Assembly (NCBI GenBank): GCA_002167265.1
Contig: NHDJ01000047.1
Span: 1 to 16,314 of the forward strand
Direction of reading: 5' to 3'
From: Verrucomicrobia bacterium TMED56
GTDB taxonomy: Bacteria; Verrucomicrobiota; Verrucomicrobiia; Opitutales; Seribacteraceae
Length of the DNA stretch: 16,314 nt
Position numbers and translations under genes: made by a program. Positions 8,289 through 14,627 of this stretch are shown in pieces. The notes beneath the pieces are model-generated. The model was given only the letters and a program-made list of their open reading frames with translations. It had not been told where the DNA came from and did no database searches. Numbering within the stretch: the first letter of the stretch is position 1; each line of letters starts with the position of its first letter.

Positions 8289-10139
8289 ATGCCAAGACTT
8301 GCTGATGGTTTTGTAACCGAATTAAAAGACAGAATAGATCTGTATGATTTGGTTAGCAGGTATGTGCAACTTAAGAAAAGTGGATCCAGTTGGGTCGGAT
8401 TAAGCCCTTTCAATCAAGAAAAAACTCCTTCTTTTTATGTACATCCTGAGAAAGGCTTTTTCAATTGCTTCAGTTCAGGTGAGAAAGGGGATGGAATCAC
8501 TTTCGTGCAAAAAATGGAGAATCTCGATTTCTACGAAGCCATTGAATATTTATCCAGAGAATTCAACATTCCACTTCGTTTTCAGCAAGGAACATCAAAT
8601 TCACCCCCACAAGGCCAGTCTATACGCAAAGAACTATTTACCTTGCATGAAGTGGTTAAGGATTGGTTTGTTCATCAAATGCAAGGTAATGATGAGGAAG
8701 CTAAGGTTGCCCATTCATACTGGAATAAAGAGAGAAAATTTAACGATGAGATAGCCAACCAATTTGGAGTTGGATTTGCCCCACCCGATCGGTTTGCTTT
8801 AGGAAAGTTTTTAATTGGCAAAGGAATACCTGAAAATATCTTAAATAATTCTGGCCTCTTTTACGAAAAAAAGAATCAAAAAGATTGGGTATCGATTTTT
8901 TGTGGCAGGCTAATGATTCCTATTCGGGAGAAACTAGGGCGAATATGTGGATTCACTGGCAGGAAGTTGTCCGTTACTCCAGAGTGGGGAAACAAAAAAG
9001 CACCCAAGTATGTGAACTCCCCAGAAACTCCTATATTTCACAAAGGGCACCTTCTTTTTAACCTCGACCTTGCAAACAAGAAGATTAAGGAAAACCAGGA
9101 TTTTTTGTTAGTCGAGGGTCAATTAGACGCAATTCGTTGCTGGGCAGAAGGTTTTGAAACTACAATTGCCCCTCAAGGTACTGCATTTAAGGAAACTCAG
9201 GCGGAACTACTCAGAAAATCAAACCCTCGCCATGTAATTTGTTTACTGGATGGTGATCAAGCGGGTCAAAAGGCAGCCCTTTCCTACATTCCTATTTTCC
9301 TCAAAACTGGATTGGACGCACGTTTGGCCACCCTGCCAGAAGGGTCCGACCCAGATCAGATTCTTGTGGAAAAAGGTAAAAGCGGATTGCAACAAATAAT
9401 TGACCAGGGCAAGCCAGCAATTGAATATGTCTGTGAAAAAATCCTCAGTCCTAAGCCATCTCCACAAGAAAGACAAAAGGTCACTGATTTTCTGTTTCCA
9501 AGTTTTTCAGAGATTAAATCTCTTGTCGTCCAAGACTTATACCTTGCTGATTTATCGAATGTTTTAGGGGTGCCTGCAAGTGCGGTTAAGTCTGACTTTC
9601 AAAAATTCAGCAAACAACGAAAGCCTGCCTACCAAGAAAAACAATCCAATCACACGGACAAAAAGCTTGGTTTCAAAAGCACTGAACGATTGACAACTGC
9701 TGAAGATGATTTACTTTACTGCCTTTTGCACGATGCTCGCCTTGGTTGTTCCCTTGCACAAATCATTGACCCTTCTTGGCTTGACAATAAGGTCGTTGCT
9801 GGGCGGATTCTTGCCAAACTGCTTGCAGAGATCAAAGCAGACGGTCCAATGGTCACTACACAATTGGAGGAACTACTTGAGTCTGACGATGAAAGATTTC
9901 TATTTCAGAACCTGCTTTACCAAGACACTAGTAGCGATCAGGAAGATGATGGGCTCGCGGATATTGCCAATCAGTGTATTGGGGCTTTGTTTCTTAGATC
10001 CTCCAAAAAATCAGAACTCGAACTATTGTCCTCTTTGCATAACCCTTCCCAGGATTCTCAATTAATTTCTGAATCCAGACTTAAACTAAAAGAAATTCGT
10101 AATTCCAGACTTTCCCCTCCACAAATTTTTGCCAACTAG
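8289..10139 (+). CDS. dnaG: DNA primase DnaG (degenerate zinc ribbon)
   Basis: The 616-residue protein has all three primase parts and makes RNA primers for replication forks. The CHC2 zinc-binding domain covers about 1-100 (G-L-S-P-F-N-Q-E-K-T-P-S-F at 37-49). The catalytic core follows, with F-C-G-R-L-M-I-P-I at 204-212 and G-F-T-G-R at 221-225, and the Toprim metal residues E276 (V-E-G), D321 and D323 (D-G-D-Q-A-G) and D354/D356. The C-terminal helicase-interaction region begins after about 430. The odd point is the zinc ribbon: positions equivalent to Cys40, His43 and Cys64 of E. coli DnaG are S39, N42 and S63, and only C60 remains. ATG 8289 has no Shine-Dalgarno sequence. The gene sits between a TPR gene (11-base gap) and rpoD (19-base gap). 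Confidence 0.97.
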   Translation: MPRLADGFVTELKDRIDLYDLVSRYVQLKKSGSSWVGLSPFNQEKTPSFYVHPEKGFFNCFSSGEKGDGITFVQKMENLDFYEAIEYLSREFNIPLRFQQGTSNSPPQGQSIRKELFTLHEVVKDWFVHQMQGNDEEAKVAHSYWNKERKFNDEIANQFGVGFAPPDRFALGKFLIGKGIPENILNNSGLFYEKKNQKDWVSIFCGRLMIPIREKLGRICGFTGRKLSVTPEWGNKKAPKYVNSPETPIFHKGHLLFNLDLANKKIKENQDFLLVEGQLDAIRCWAEGFETTIAPQGTAFKETQAELLRKSNPRHVICLLDGDQAGQKAALSYIPIFLKTGLDARLATLPEGSDPDQILVEKGKSGLQQIIDQGKPAIEYVCEKILSPKPSPQERQKVTDFLFPSFSEIKSLVVQDLYLADLSNVLGVPASAVKSDFQKFSKQRKPAYQEKQSNHTDKKLGFKSTERLTTAEDDLLYCLLHDARLGCSLAQIIDPSWLDNKVVAGRILAKLLAEIKADGPMVTTQLEELLESDDERFLFQNLLYQDTSSDQEDDGLADIANQCIGALFLRSSKKSELELLSSLHNPSQDSQLISESRLKLKEIRNSRLSPPQIFAN

Positions 10140-10158
10140 ATAGAGCCCTCATTATAAG

Positions 10159-12126
10159 ATGCCAACATCCAAAACCAAAAAGAGCCAAACCAACGCCTCC
10201 AAACGTAAAGTCGCACCCGCCAAGTCTGCAACAAAGACTAAATCTGCAACTGCGAAACCTTCACCCGCTAAGATCGTAAAGAAAGTGGCAACCGTAAAGA
10301 AAGCTACTGCTAAGAGTGTCGGTAAGACAACAAGCTCCAAAAAGGTTGCTACTACAAAGACTGCCTCCAAAGTTTCAACATCGAAAACTAAAAGAATTTC
10401 TTCAGCCAAAATTGCAGCAAGTAAGGTAGGTAAGAATGCAGAACCTCATGCATTAGACGATGACATTACAGAAAAGGTACGTGAACTGATTAATCTTTCA
10501 AGAGAGCAGGGATTTCTCACATACAGAGATGTCGATAAATCTCTTCCTAAAATTGCTGATCAACCTGAAGAACTTCAAAATGTAATCTCTATTTTCAATA
10601 ACTTGGAAATTAAACTTCTCGACTCCAAGGATGTTGATAAATTCAAGAAGAAGAAGGAAGAGACGGAAGAGGAAACCGCAAAATCCAACCAGAGTGACAT
10701 GCTCGACGATCCTGTACGCATGTATCTTAAGCAGATGGGAAAAGTTCCCCTTTTGTCCCGAGAAGAAGAGGTGGATATTTCAAAAAGAATAGAGACGGCA
10801 GAAACGGCCGCCCTAAAAATCATTTATTCTGTTTCCCTGACCAATGATTTTCAATTAGAAATTTGTAATAAGTTGCTCGAGCGAGAAGAAAGATTTGACC
10901 GTGTAGTTCTTGACAAGAAGATTGACAGTCGGGAAGTGTATTTCAGGTCGTTAACCAAACAGGTTGGGTTCCTCGAGGAATTGGATGCAAAAATTAAAAA
11001 AGCATGGATTAGTTTTGAAAAAGCGTCCAACGCCACTCAACAGAAGAGGTCTTTAACCAAGTTTAAAAATCTTGAATCTGAACTCGCCCCAATTTTTAAG
11101 AAATGTTGCTTGAAACTAAAAGTTTTTGAGGATTTTTTGAATCGAGTGAATCCAGAGCTAAAGGCAATCGCTCGAGATTTGCACAATTTAGAGCTTTCAA
11201 AAAAAGATTTGGCAAAAATTAAAAGAAAAGGGGTAAAGCTTGAAAATGTTAAAGAAGGACTAAAGCAGGCCAAATCGAAATTCAGAATGGAGCCTTCTGA
11301 ACTGATCTCCCTCATCAAGGATCTGAGAAGAAATATGAGGCTAGCTCACCAAGCCAAAACCGAAATGGTTGAAGCTAATCTTAGACTGGTAATTTCCATT
11401 GCCAAAAAATACACGAATAGAGGTCTTTCATTTCTAGATTTGATTCAGGAAGGTAATATGGGATTAATGAAGGCAGTGGAAAAATTTGAATATCGCAGAG
11501 GTTACAAATTTTCGACCTATGCCACTTGGTGGATCCGTCAGGCTATCACACGATCGATTGCCGACCAAGCCAGGACAATACGTATTCCCGTACATATGAT
11601 CGAAACCCTCAACAAGGTCATGCAAGTACAGAAGCAACTGTTGCAGGAGCTGGGGCATGAGCCTACACCAGATGAAGTAGCTAAAGAAATGAAGCTTCCA
11701 CTTGATAAAGTACAAAGTATCATGAAGATGGCACAACAACCCATTTCCCTGCAGAGTCCAGTGGGGGATAGTGATGATACAAATTTTGGAGATTTCATTG
11801 AGGACAAGGGTGCTGAAAACCCATACGACATGACCGCCTACTCGCTTCTGAGAGAAAAGATTCTTGATGTACTTGATTCTTTGACTGAAAGAGAAAGAAA
11901 TGTTTTGTCTTTAAGATTTGGTTTAAAGGATGGATACAGCCGCACGCTTGAAGAAGTCGGTAGGCAATTTAAGGTCACCCGTGAAAGAATTCGTCAAATT
12001 GAGGCGAAAGCCCTACGAAAGATGAGACATCCCACACGAATTCGCCAGTTGCATGGATTTTTTGAAGCAGATCAAAGTTCCGTAAATAAACCAAAACCAG
12101 AAGCTCTTCGTCAATTAGGTCTGTAA
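10159..12126 (+). CDS. rpoD: RNA polymerase primary sigma factor RpoD with Lys/Ala-rich N-terminal tail
   Basis: The 655-residue protein directs RNA polymerase to housekeeping promoters. Residues 1-94 hold about 25 lysines with Ala, Ser and Thr and no acidic residue, like histone H1-type tails. Region 1.1 follows at about 98-160. Region 1.2 starts at D-D-P-V-R-M-Y-L (183-190). A non-conserved helical insert runs from about 212 to 400. Region 2 contains [19 protein letters not shown]-x-G-L and the -10 recognition and melting segment [15 protein letters not shown] (451-465). Region 3 spans about 480-560. Region 4 ends in the helix-turn-helix [10 protein letters not shown] (606-615). The presence of region 1.1 and the full region set mark a group 1 sigma factor. 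ATG 10159 follows dnaG by 19 bases. Confidence 0.97.
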   Translation: MPTSKTKKSQTNASKRKVAPAKSATKTKSATAKPSPAKIVKKVATVKKATAKSVGKTTSSKKVATTKTASKVSTSKTKRISSAKIAASKVGKNAEPHALDDDITEKVRELINLSREQGFLTYRDVDKSLPKIADQPEELQNVISIFNNLEIKLLDSKDVDKFKKKKEETEEETAKSNQSDMLDDPVRMYLKQMGKVPLLSREEEVDISKRIETAETAALKIIYSVSLTNDFQLEICNKLLEREERFDRVVLDKKIDSREVYFRSLTKQVGFLEELDAKIKKAWISFEKASNATQQKRSLTKFKNLESELAPIFKKCCLKLKVFEDFLNRVNPELKAIARDLHNLELSKKDLAKIKRKGVKLENVKEGLKQAKSKFRMEPSELISLIKDLRRNMRLAHQAKTEMVEANLRLVISIAKKYTNRGLSFLDLIQEGNMGLMKAVEKFEYRRGYKFSTYATWWIRQAITRSIADQARTIRIPVHMIETLNKVMQVQKQLLQELGHEPTPDEVAKEMKLPLDKVQSIMKMAQQPISLQSPVGDSDDTNFGDFIEDKGAENPYDMTAYSLLREKILDVLDSLTERERNVLSLRFGLKDGYSRTLEEVGRQFKVTRERIRQIEAKALRKMRHPTRIRQLHGFFEADQSSVNKPKPEALRQLGL

Positions 12127-12165
12127 GGGTTGATTTACTATTCGACGAACTACTTTACAAAAAAG

Positions 12166-12194
12166 TTGCTTAGCCGAATCGGCTCAATTATAAT
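12166..12194 (+). promoter_or_regulatory. Strong sigma-70-type promoter for tatA
   Basis: TTGCTT at 12166-12171 and a perfect TATAAT at 12189-12194 are separated by exactly 17 bases. The predicted start of transcription, about seven bases beyond the -10 box, falls at or next to the tatA ATG (12201), so the message may have no leader. A 13-base inverted repeat fills most of the spacer. Confidence 0.62.
12172..12184. repeat. 13-bp inverted repeat in the tatA promoter spacer
   Basis: AGCCGA and TCGGCT flank a single A, forming an odd-length palindrome exactly between the -35 and -10 boxes of the tatA promoter. The location is that of a classic operator. As RNA it could alternatively fold as a short GC-rich stem (AGCC/GGCT with a five-base loop) behind rpoD, but no T-run follows, so a simple terminator is less likely. 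Confidence 0.5.
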
Positions 12195-12200
12195 ATACCT

Positions 12201-12497
12201 ATGATAAATATCACTCCAAGCACTCTTGCATTCATCGGAAACTTTGGTGGTGGCGAGATTATTCTCATATTCCTGATTGTTCTCCTGCTCTTTGGTGCTA
12301 AGAAAGTACCCGAATTATTTCGTTCTTTGGGAAAGGGAGTTAATGAATTCCGCAAGGCCAAGGACGATTGGGAGCAAGATATCCAGGATGTTATGAATCA
12401 AGAACCTCTTGAGGATCATGACTTTGACAAAAAATCAAATACTGATAAGGAAACTGACTCCGTTAAGTCTGAAGGCGAAAAGCAAACTGCTAGCTAG
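12201..12497 (+). CDS. tatA: Twin-arginine translocase subunit TatA (TatA/TatB family)
   Basis: A 98-residue protein with the usual TatA plan: a short N terminus, one membrane helix (about residues 19-32, E-I-I-L-I-F-L-I-V-L-L-L-F-G), the F-G hinge with K-K-V-P-E-L, an amphipathic helix containing L-G-K-G-V-N-E-F-R-K-A, and a charged, disordered tail rich in Asp, Lys and Ser. TatA oligomerises in the inner membrane and helps TatC move folded proteins with twin-arginine signals. TatC is not in the window. TatA and TatB are hard to separate by sequence; the length and the F-G hinge favour TatA. The gene starts 74 bases after rpoD and appears to have its own promoter. It converges with the yciH-like gene, with only 10 bases between the stops. 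Confidence 0.93.
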   Translation: MINITPSTLAFIGNFGGGEIILIFLIVLLLFGAKKVPELFRSLGKGVNEFRKAKDDWEQDIQDVMNQEPLEDHDFDKKSNTDKETDSVKSEGEKQTAS

Positions 12498-12507
12498 TTT
12501 TAGATTG

Positions 12508-12915
12508 TTACCCACCTGCCAAGACTGGTTTAAATCCCATTGAGGAAAGCCATTCACAAACTAATTCTCGCTGATCTCCTTGTATTTCTAATTGATCATT
12601 TCTCCAACCACCACCTGTGCCAAGGCTGGATTTAAGGGGTTTAAGGGCTCGATTTAAATCGTCATGAGAAATCCTCACTGGAAATCCCCGAATAGTAGTT
12701 ACAGTCTTACCACCCCTGCCACTTTTTTCCCTTCTCACCTCTATTCGTTCGCCTTTTCCCATGCGTTCAGTATTTGAAAAAATCACTTTGGTATCTGAAT
12801 TTTCTTGTTTAGATTTCGGTAAAGAAGATAACCCCTCGCTACCTAAAGATTCAAACGGATTACCACCAAAAACATTGCTGGGTTCAGTTGGTAAGCGCAG
12901 TCTTTTCTTTGTCAT
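12508..12915 (-). CDS. yciH: SUI1-domain translation initiation factor homologue (YciH-type)
   Basis: A 135-residue protein whose C-terminal two thirds match the eIF1/SUI1 fold of bacterial YciH proteins: R-R-E-K-S-G-R-G-G-K-T-V-T-T-I-R-G-F, then L-K-S-S-L-G-T-G-G-G, then L-E-I-Q-G-D-Q-R and M-G-F-K-P-V-L-A-G-G. The N-terminal 50 residues are a low-complexity lead. In E. coli, YciH can influence accuracy of start-codon choice in vitro; its cellular role in this group is not settled. I chose ATG 12915 rather than TTG 12924 because this ATG overlaps the TGA of the upstream small gene (ATGA at 12912-12915), which implies translational coupling. The two genes form a minus-strand pair convergent with tatA. 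Confidence 0.92.
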   Translation of the reverse strand: MTKKRLRLPTEPSNVFGGNPFESLGSEGLSSLPKSKQENSDTKVIFSNTERMGKGERIEVRREKSGRGGKTVTTIRGFPVRISHDDLNRALKPLKSSLGTGGGWRNDQLEIQGDQRELVCEWLSSMGFKPVLAGG

Positions 12916-13133
12916 TTCTGACAAATCCCCTTTTTCGGTTCACCACCTGAAAGCCAAAGCAAAGCTTTTTCATAGCTTCGGTTTTGCAAGAAGTGACGCA
13001 TCCTTGGATCAAGTTCATTCGCATGCAAAGAAAGAAATTCATCGAGCTTTTTAAGTGCGGAAACTAAATCAAGATCGTGTTCATGATTCTGAACAGTTAT
13101 TGCCTCTAAACATTTTTTTATTTCATCCATCAT
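12912..13133 (-). CDS. Small unknown protein coupled to yciH
   Basis: A 73-residue protein (72 if the second ATG at 13130 is used) with no signal peptide or membrane segment. It looks helical, with a D-P-R-M-R-H-F-L-x-N-R-S-Y-E-K-A-L-x-W-L core near the C-terminal half and a terminal G-G-E-P-K-K-G-I-C. I do not recognise the family. The start is well supported: AAAGGA lies five bases before ATG 13133, one of the few clear ribosome-binding sites in the window; a longer frame from TTG 13175 is less likely. Its stop overlaps the start of yciH, so the proteins are probably made in linked amounts. It is divergent from the protoporphyrinogen oxidase gene, with 60 bases between starts. Confidence 0.78.
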   Translation of the reverse strand: MMDEIKKCLEAITVQNHEHDLDLVSALKKLDEFLSLHANELDPRMRHFLQNRSYEKALLWLSGGEPKKGICQK

Positions 13134-13138
13134 TTCAT

Positions 13139-13144
13139 TCCTTT
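13139..13144 (-). promoter_or_regulatory. Ribosome-binding site deciding the start of the small gene before yciH
   Basis: Read on the minus strand, AAAGGA lies five bases before ATG 13133 and eight before ATG 13130. It argues for the shorter product over the TTG 13175 start and is unusual here because most genes in the window lack such a site. Confidence 0.6.
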
Positions 13145-13193
13145 CAATTACAGAGATACCTAATCGACAAGCCAAAATAAAAATTTAACGAAT

Positions 13194-14537
13194 ATGGAAT
13201 CGAAAAAGATATGTGTTTTGGGAGCAGGATTGTCTGGAATCACCCACGCTCTTTTTAAACAAACTAATGGGACGAAAGTTACAGTATTCGATAAACATAG
13301 TCAGGTAGGTGGGGTACTACAATCTAATAGAACAGAGGGGTACCTCATGGATTATGGTGCTAATACCTTGAGCTTACGCACCAAGCAAATAGAAAACTTC
13401 CTTAAAAGATATCAAGTGCTTGAACATGCTATTGATGCTAATGAGAAATGTTCGAAAAGATTTATCGTAAAGAAAAATAAGGTTATTTCTTTACCCCAAG
13501 GATTTCTATCTTTTCTAACATCATCTTTTTTAAGTCCCATGGGCAAATTAAGATTATGCATCGAACCCTTTATCCCGCGCTTGAGAGAGAATTTTGTCGA
13601 TGAGTCAATGGCTTCATTTGTAAAACGCAGATTGGGTAAAGAAGCCCTGGATTACGCAGCTAACCCTTTTGTTGGAGGCGTATACGCATCCCGCCCGGAA
13701 AGCTTGATTATAAAACATGCTTTCCCTTCTATTGTAGAAATCGAAAAGAAATACGGATCTATAATTAAAGGAATGATCAAAGGTGGGATCAACCCAGAAG
13801 ATAAAATAGCTAAAACCAGACTAATCTCTTTTAAAAGTGGGATGCAGGAACTTCCGATTCGGCTGGCAAAGCACCTGAAAGAAGAACCTATTCTGAATTG
13901 TCAAATCAAGGAAATTTCGAGGGAAGCAAGCGGACAGTGGAGATTGTACGGTCAAAATCAACAAAACAACTCAATCGAACAGGTATTTGATGAGGTAATC
14001 TGCACCTTACCAAGTCATGCCTTAAAAAAGATAAAATGGAACTCTTTGAATGATGATCATTTAATTGAAGTTCTTGCACAAGCCACTCATCCTCCTCTCA
14101 CTCTCACCTTCCTGGGATACAATAGGAATCAAATATCTCACCCTCTTGACGGATTTGGATTTTTAATCCCCGAAGTCGAAAATAGACAAATTCTCGGCAC
14201 CCTTTTTTCGAGTACCTTATTTTCCAACCGTGCTCCTGAGAATAAAGTTCTATTAACAAGTTTCATTGGAGGAGAAAGAAATCCAGAATTGTGTGAATTG
14301 AATGATGAGAACATAATTTCCCTTTCCAAATCTGAAAATCAAGACTTGCTTTCAATTAAAGGCCAACCTGAATTCTCTCACCTAATACATTGGCCAAAAT
14401 CAATCCCTTTGCCTGACCATTTGACCAGTATGAGAATAAACGCTGCGAAAACGCTGAATCTAAGAAATCCAGGTATTACCTTTTCTGGTTCACATATTTC
14501 TGGAGCCCCCCTACCCAACTGCATTTTTGCAAACTAG
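13194..14537 (+). CDS. hemY: Protoporphyrinogen oxidase (FAD-dependent, HemY/PPOX type)
   Basis: The 447-residue flavoprotein opens with a dinucleotide-binding motif V-L-G-A-G-L-S-G-I-T at 8-17, followed by the acidic end of the second strand and V-G-G near 38-40 (V-F-D-K-H-S-Q-V-G-G). Further PPOX landmarks are M-D-Y-G-A-N-T at 52-58, A-A-N-P-F-V-G-G-V-Y-A near 155-165, a S-F-K-S-G-M-Q-E-L segment before the second FAD half, and the final G-I-T-F-S-G-S-H-I-S-G-A-P-L-P-N-C-I. It oxidises protoporphyrinogen IX to protoporphyrin IX with molecular oxygen; a coproporphyrinogen-oxidising role (as in Gram-positive HemY) cannot be excluded from sequence. The protein stops four residues after N-C-I, a short tail for the family. 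Ferrochelatase follows 90 bases downstream. ATG 13194 lacks a Shine-Dalgarno sequence. Confidence 0.92.
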   Translation: MESKKICVLGAGLSGITHALFKQTNGTKVTVFDKHSQVGGVLQSNRTEGYLMDYGANTLSLRTKQIENFLKRYQVLEHAIDANEKCSKRFIVKKNKVISLPQGFLSFLTSSFLSPMGKLRLCIEPFIPRLRENFVDESMASFVKRRLGKEALDYAANPFVGGVYASRPESLIIKHAFPSIVEIEKKYGSIIKGMIKGGINPEDKIAKTRLISFKSGMQELPIRLAKHLKEEPILNCQIKEISREASGQWRLYGQNQQNNSIEQVFDEVICTLPSHALKKIKWNSLNDDHLIEVLAQATHPPLTLTFLGYNRNQISHPLDGFGFLIPEVENRQILGTLFSSTLFSNRAPENKVLLTSFIGGERNPELCELNDENIISLSKSENQDLLSIKGQPEFSHLIHWPKSIPLPDHLTSMRINAAKTLNLRNPGITFSGSHISGAPLPNCIFAN

Positions 14538-14538
14538 C

Positions 14539-14554
14539 TAATTTTTAAAAATTA
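14539..14554. repeat. Perfect 16-bp AT palindrome after hemY
   Basis: TAATTTTTAAAAATTA is its own reverse complement and begins one base after the hemY stop codon. It is made of A and T only, so it would fold weakly as RNA. It could be a weak bidirectional terminator or chance in AT-rich spacer DNA. Confidence 0.3.
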
Positions 14555-14555
14555 T

Positions 14556-14576
14556 AACCTTTAACTTGGAAAGGTT
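14556..14576. repeat. Inverted repeat upstream of hemH (candidate operator)
   Basis: AACCTTT at 14556-14562 and AAAGGTT at 14570-14576 are perfect 7-base arms with a 7-base centre. The right arm overlaps the first two bases of the candidate hemH -35 box. No T-run follows, so a regulator site is at least as likely as a terminator for hemY. Confidence 0.4.
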
Positions 14577-14602
14577 GCTTACGAGATACAAACTGGTATT
14601 AT
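14575..14602 (+). promoter_or_regulatory. Candidate promoter for hemH
   Basis: TTGCTT at 14575-14580 and TATTAT at 14597-14602 are separated by 16 bases. The -35 hexamer is identical to that of the tatA promoter. Predicted start near 14609, giving a leader of about 19 bases. A better-looking TATAAT at 14619-14624 is too close to the start codon to serve ATG 14628. Confidence 0.4.
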
Positions 14603-14627
14603 TTGGAAGTTAAAGATTTATAATTTT

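Noticed and set aside
8437..8754. Plus-strand frame of 105 residues within dnaG.
   Set aside because: It overlaps strongly conserved primase sequence in another frame and has no family features of its own.
10152..10409. Minus-strand frame of 85 residues opposite the start of rpoD, hydrophobic and rich in Val, Ala and Leu.
   Set aside because: It is the complement of the Lys/Ala/Thr codon repeats of the RpoD tail; the composition follows from that and no independent start signal exists.
11538..11831. Minus-strand frames opposite sigma regions 2-3 (also 11464-11739).
   Set aside because: Both are shadows of the most conserved part of rpoD; Cys/Ser-rich composition is typical of antisense reading.
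14500..14560. Possible frameshift at the 3' end of hemY, since the protein ends soon after N-C-I.
   Set aside because: The other two frames stop within a few codons and do not restore a family-like C-terminal helix; a naturally short end is simpler.
14619..14624. Perfect TATAAT just before hemH.
   Set aside because: It ends three bases before ATG 14628, so transcription would begin inside the gene, and no -35 box stands at 16-18 bases. It may matter only if a later start is used.
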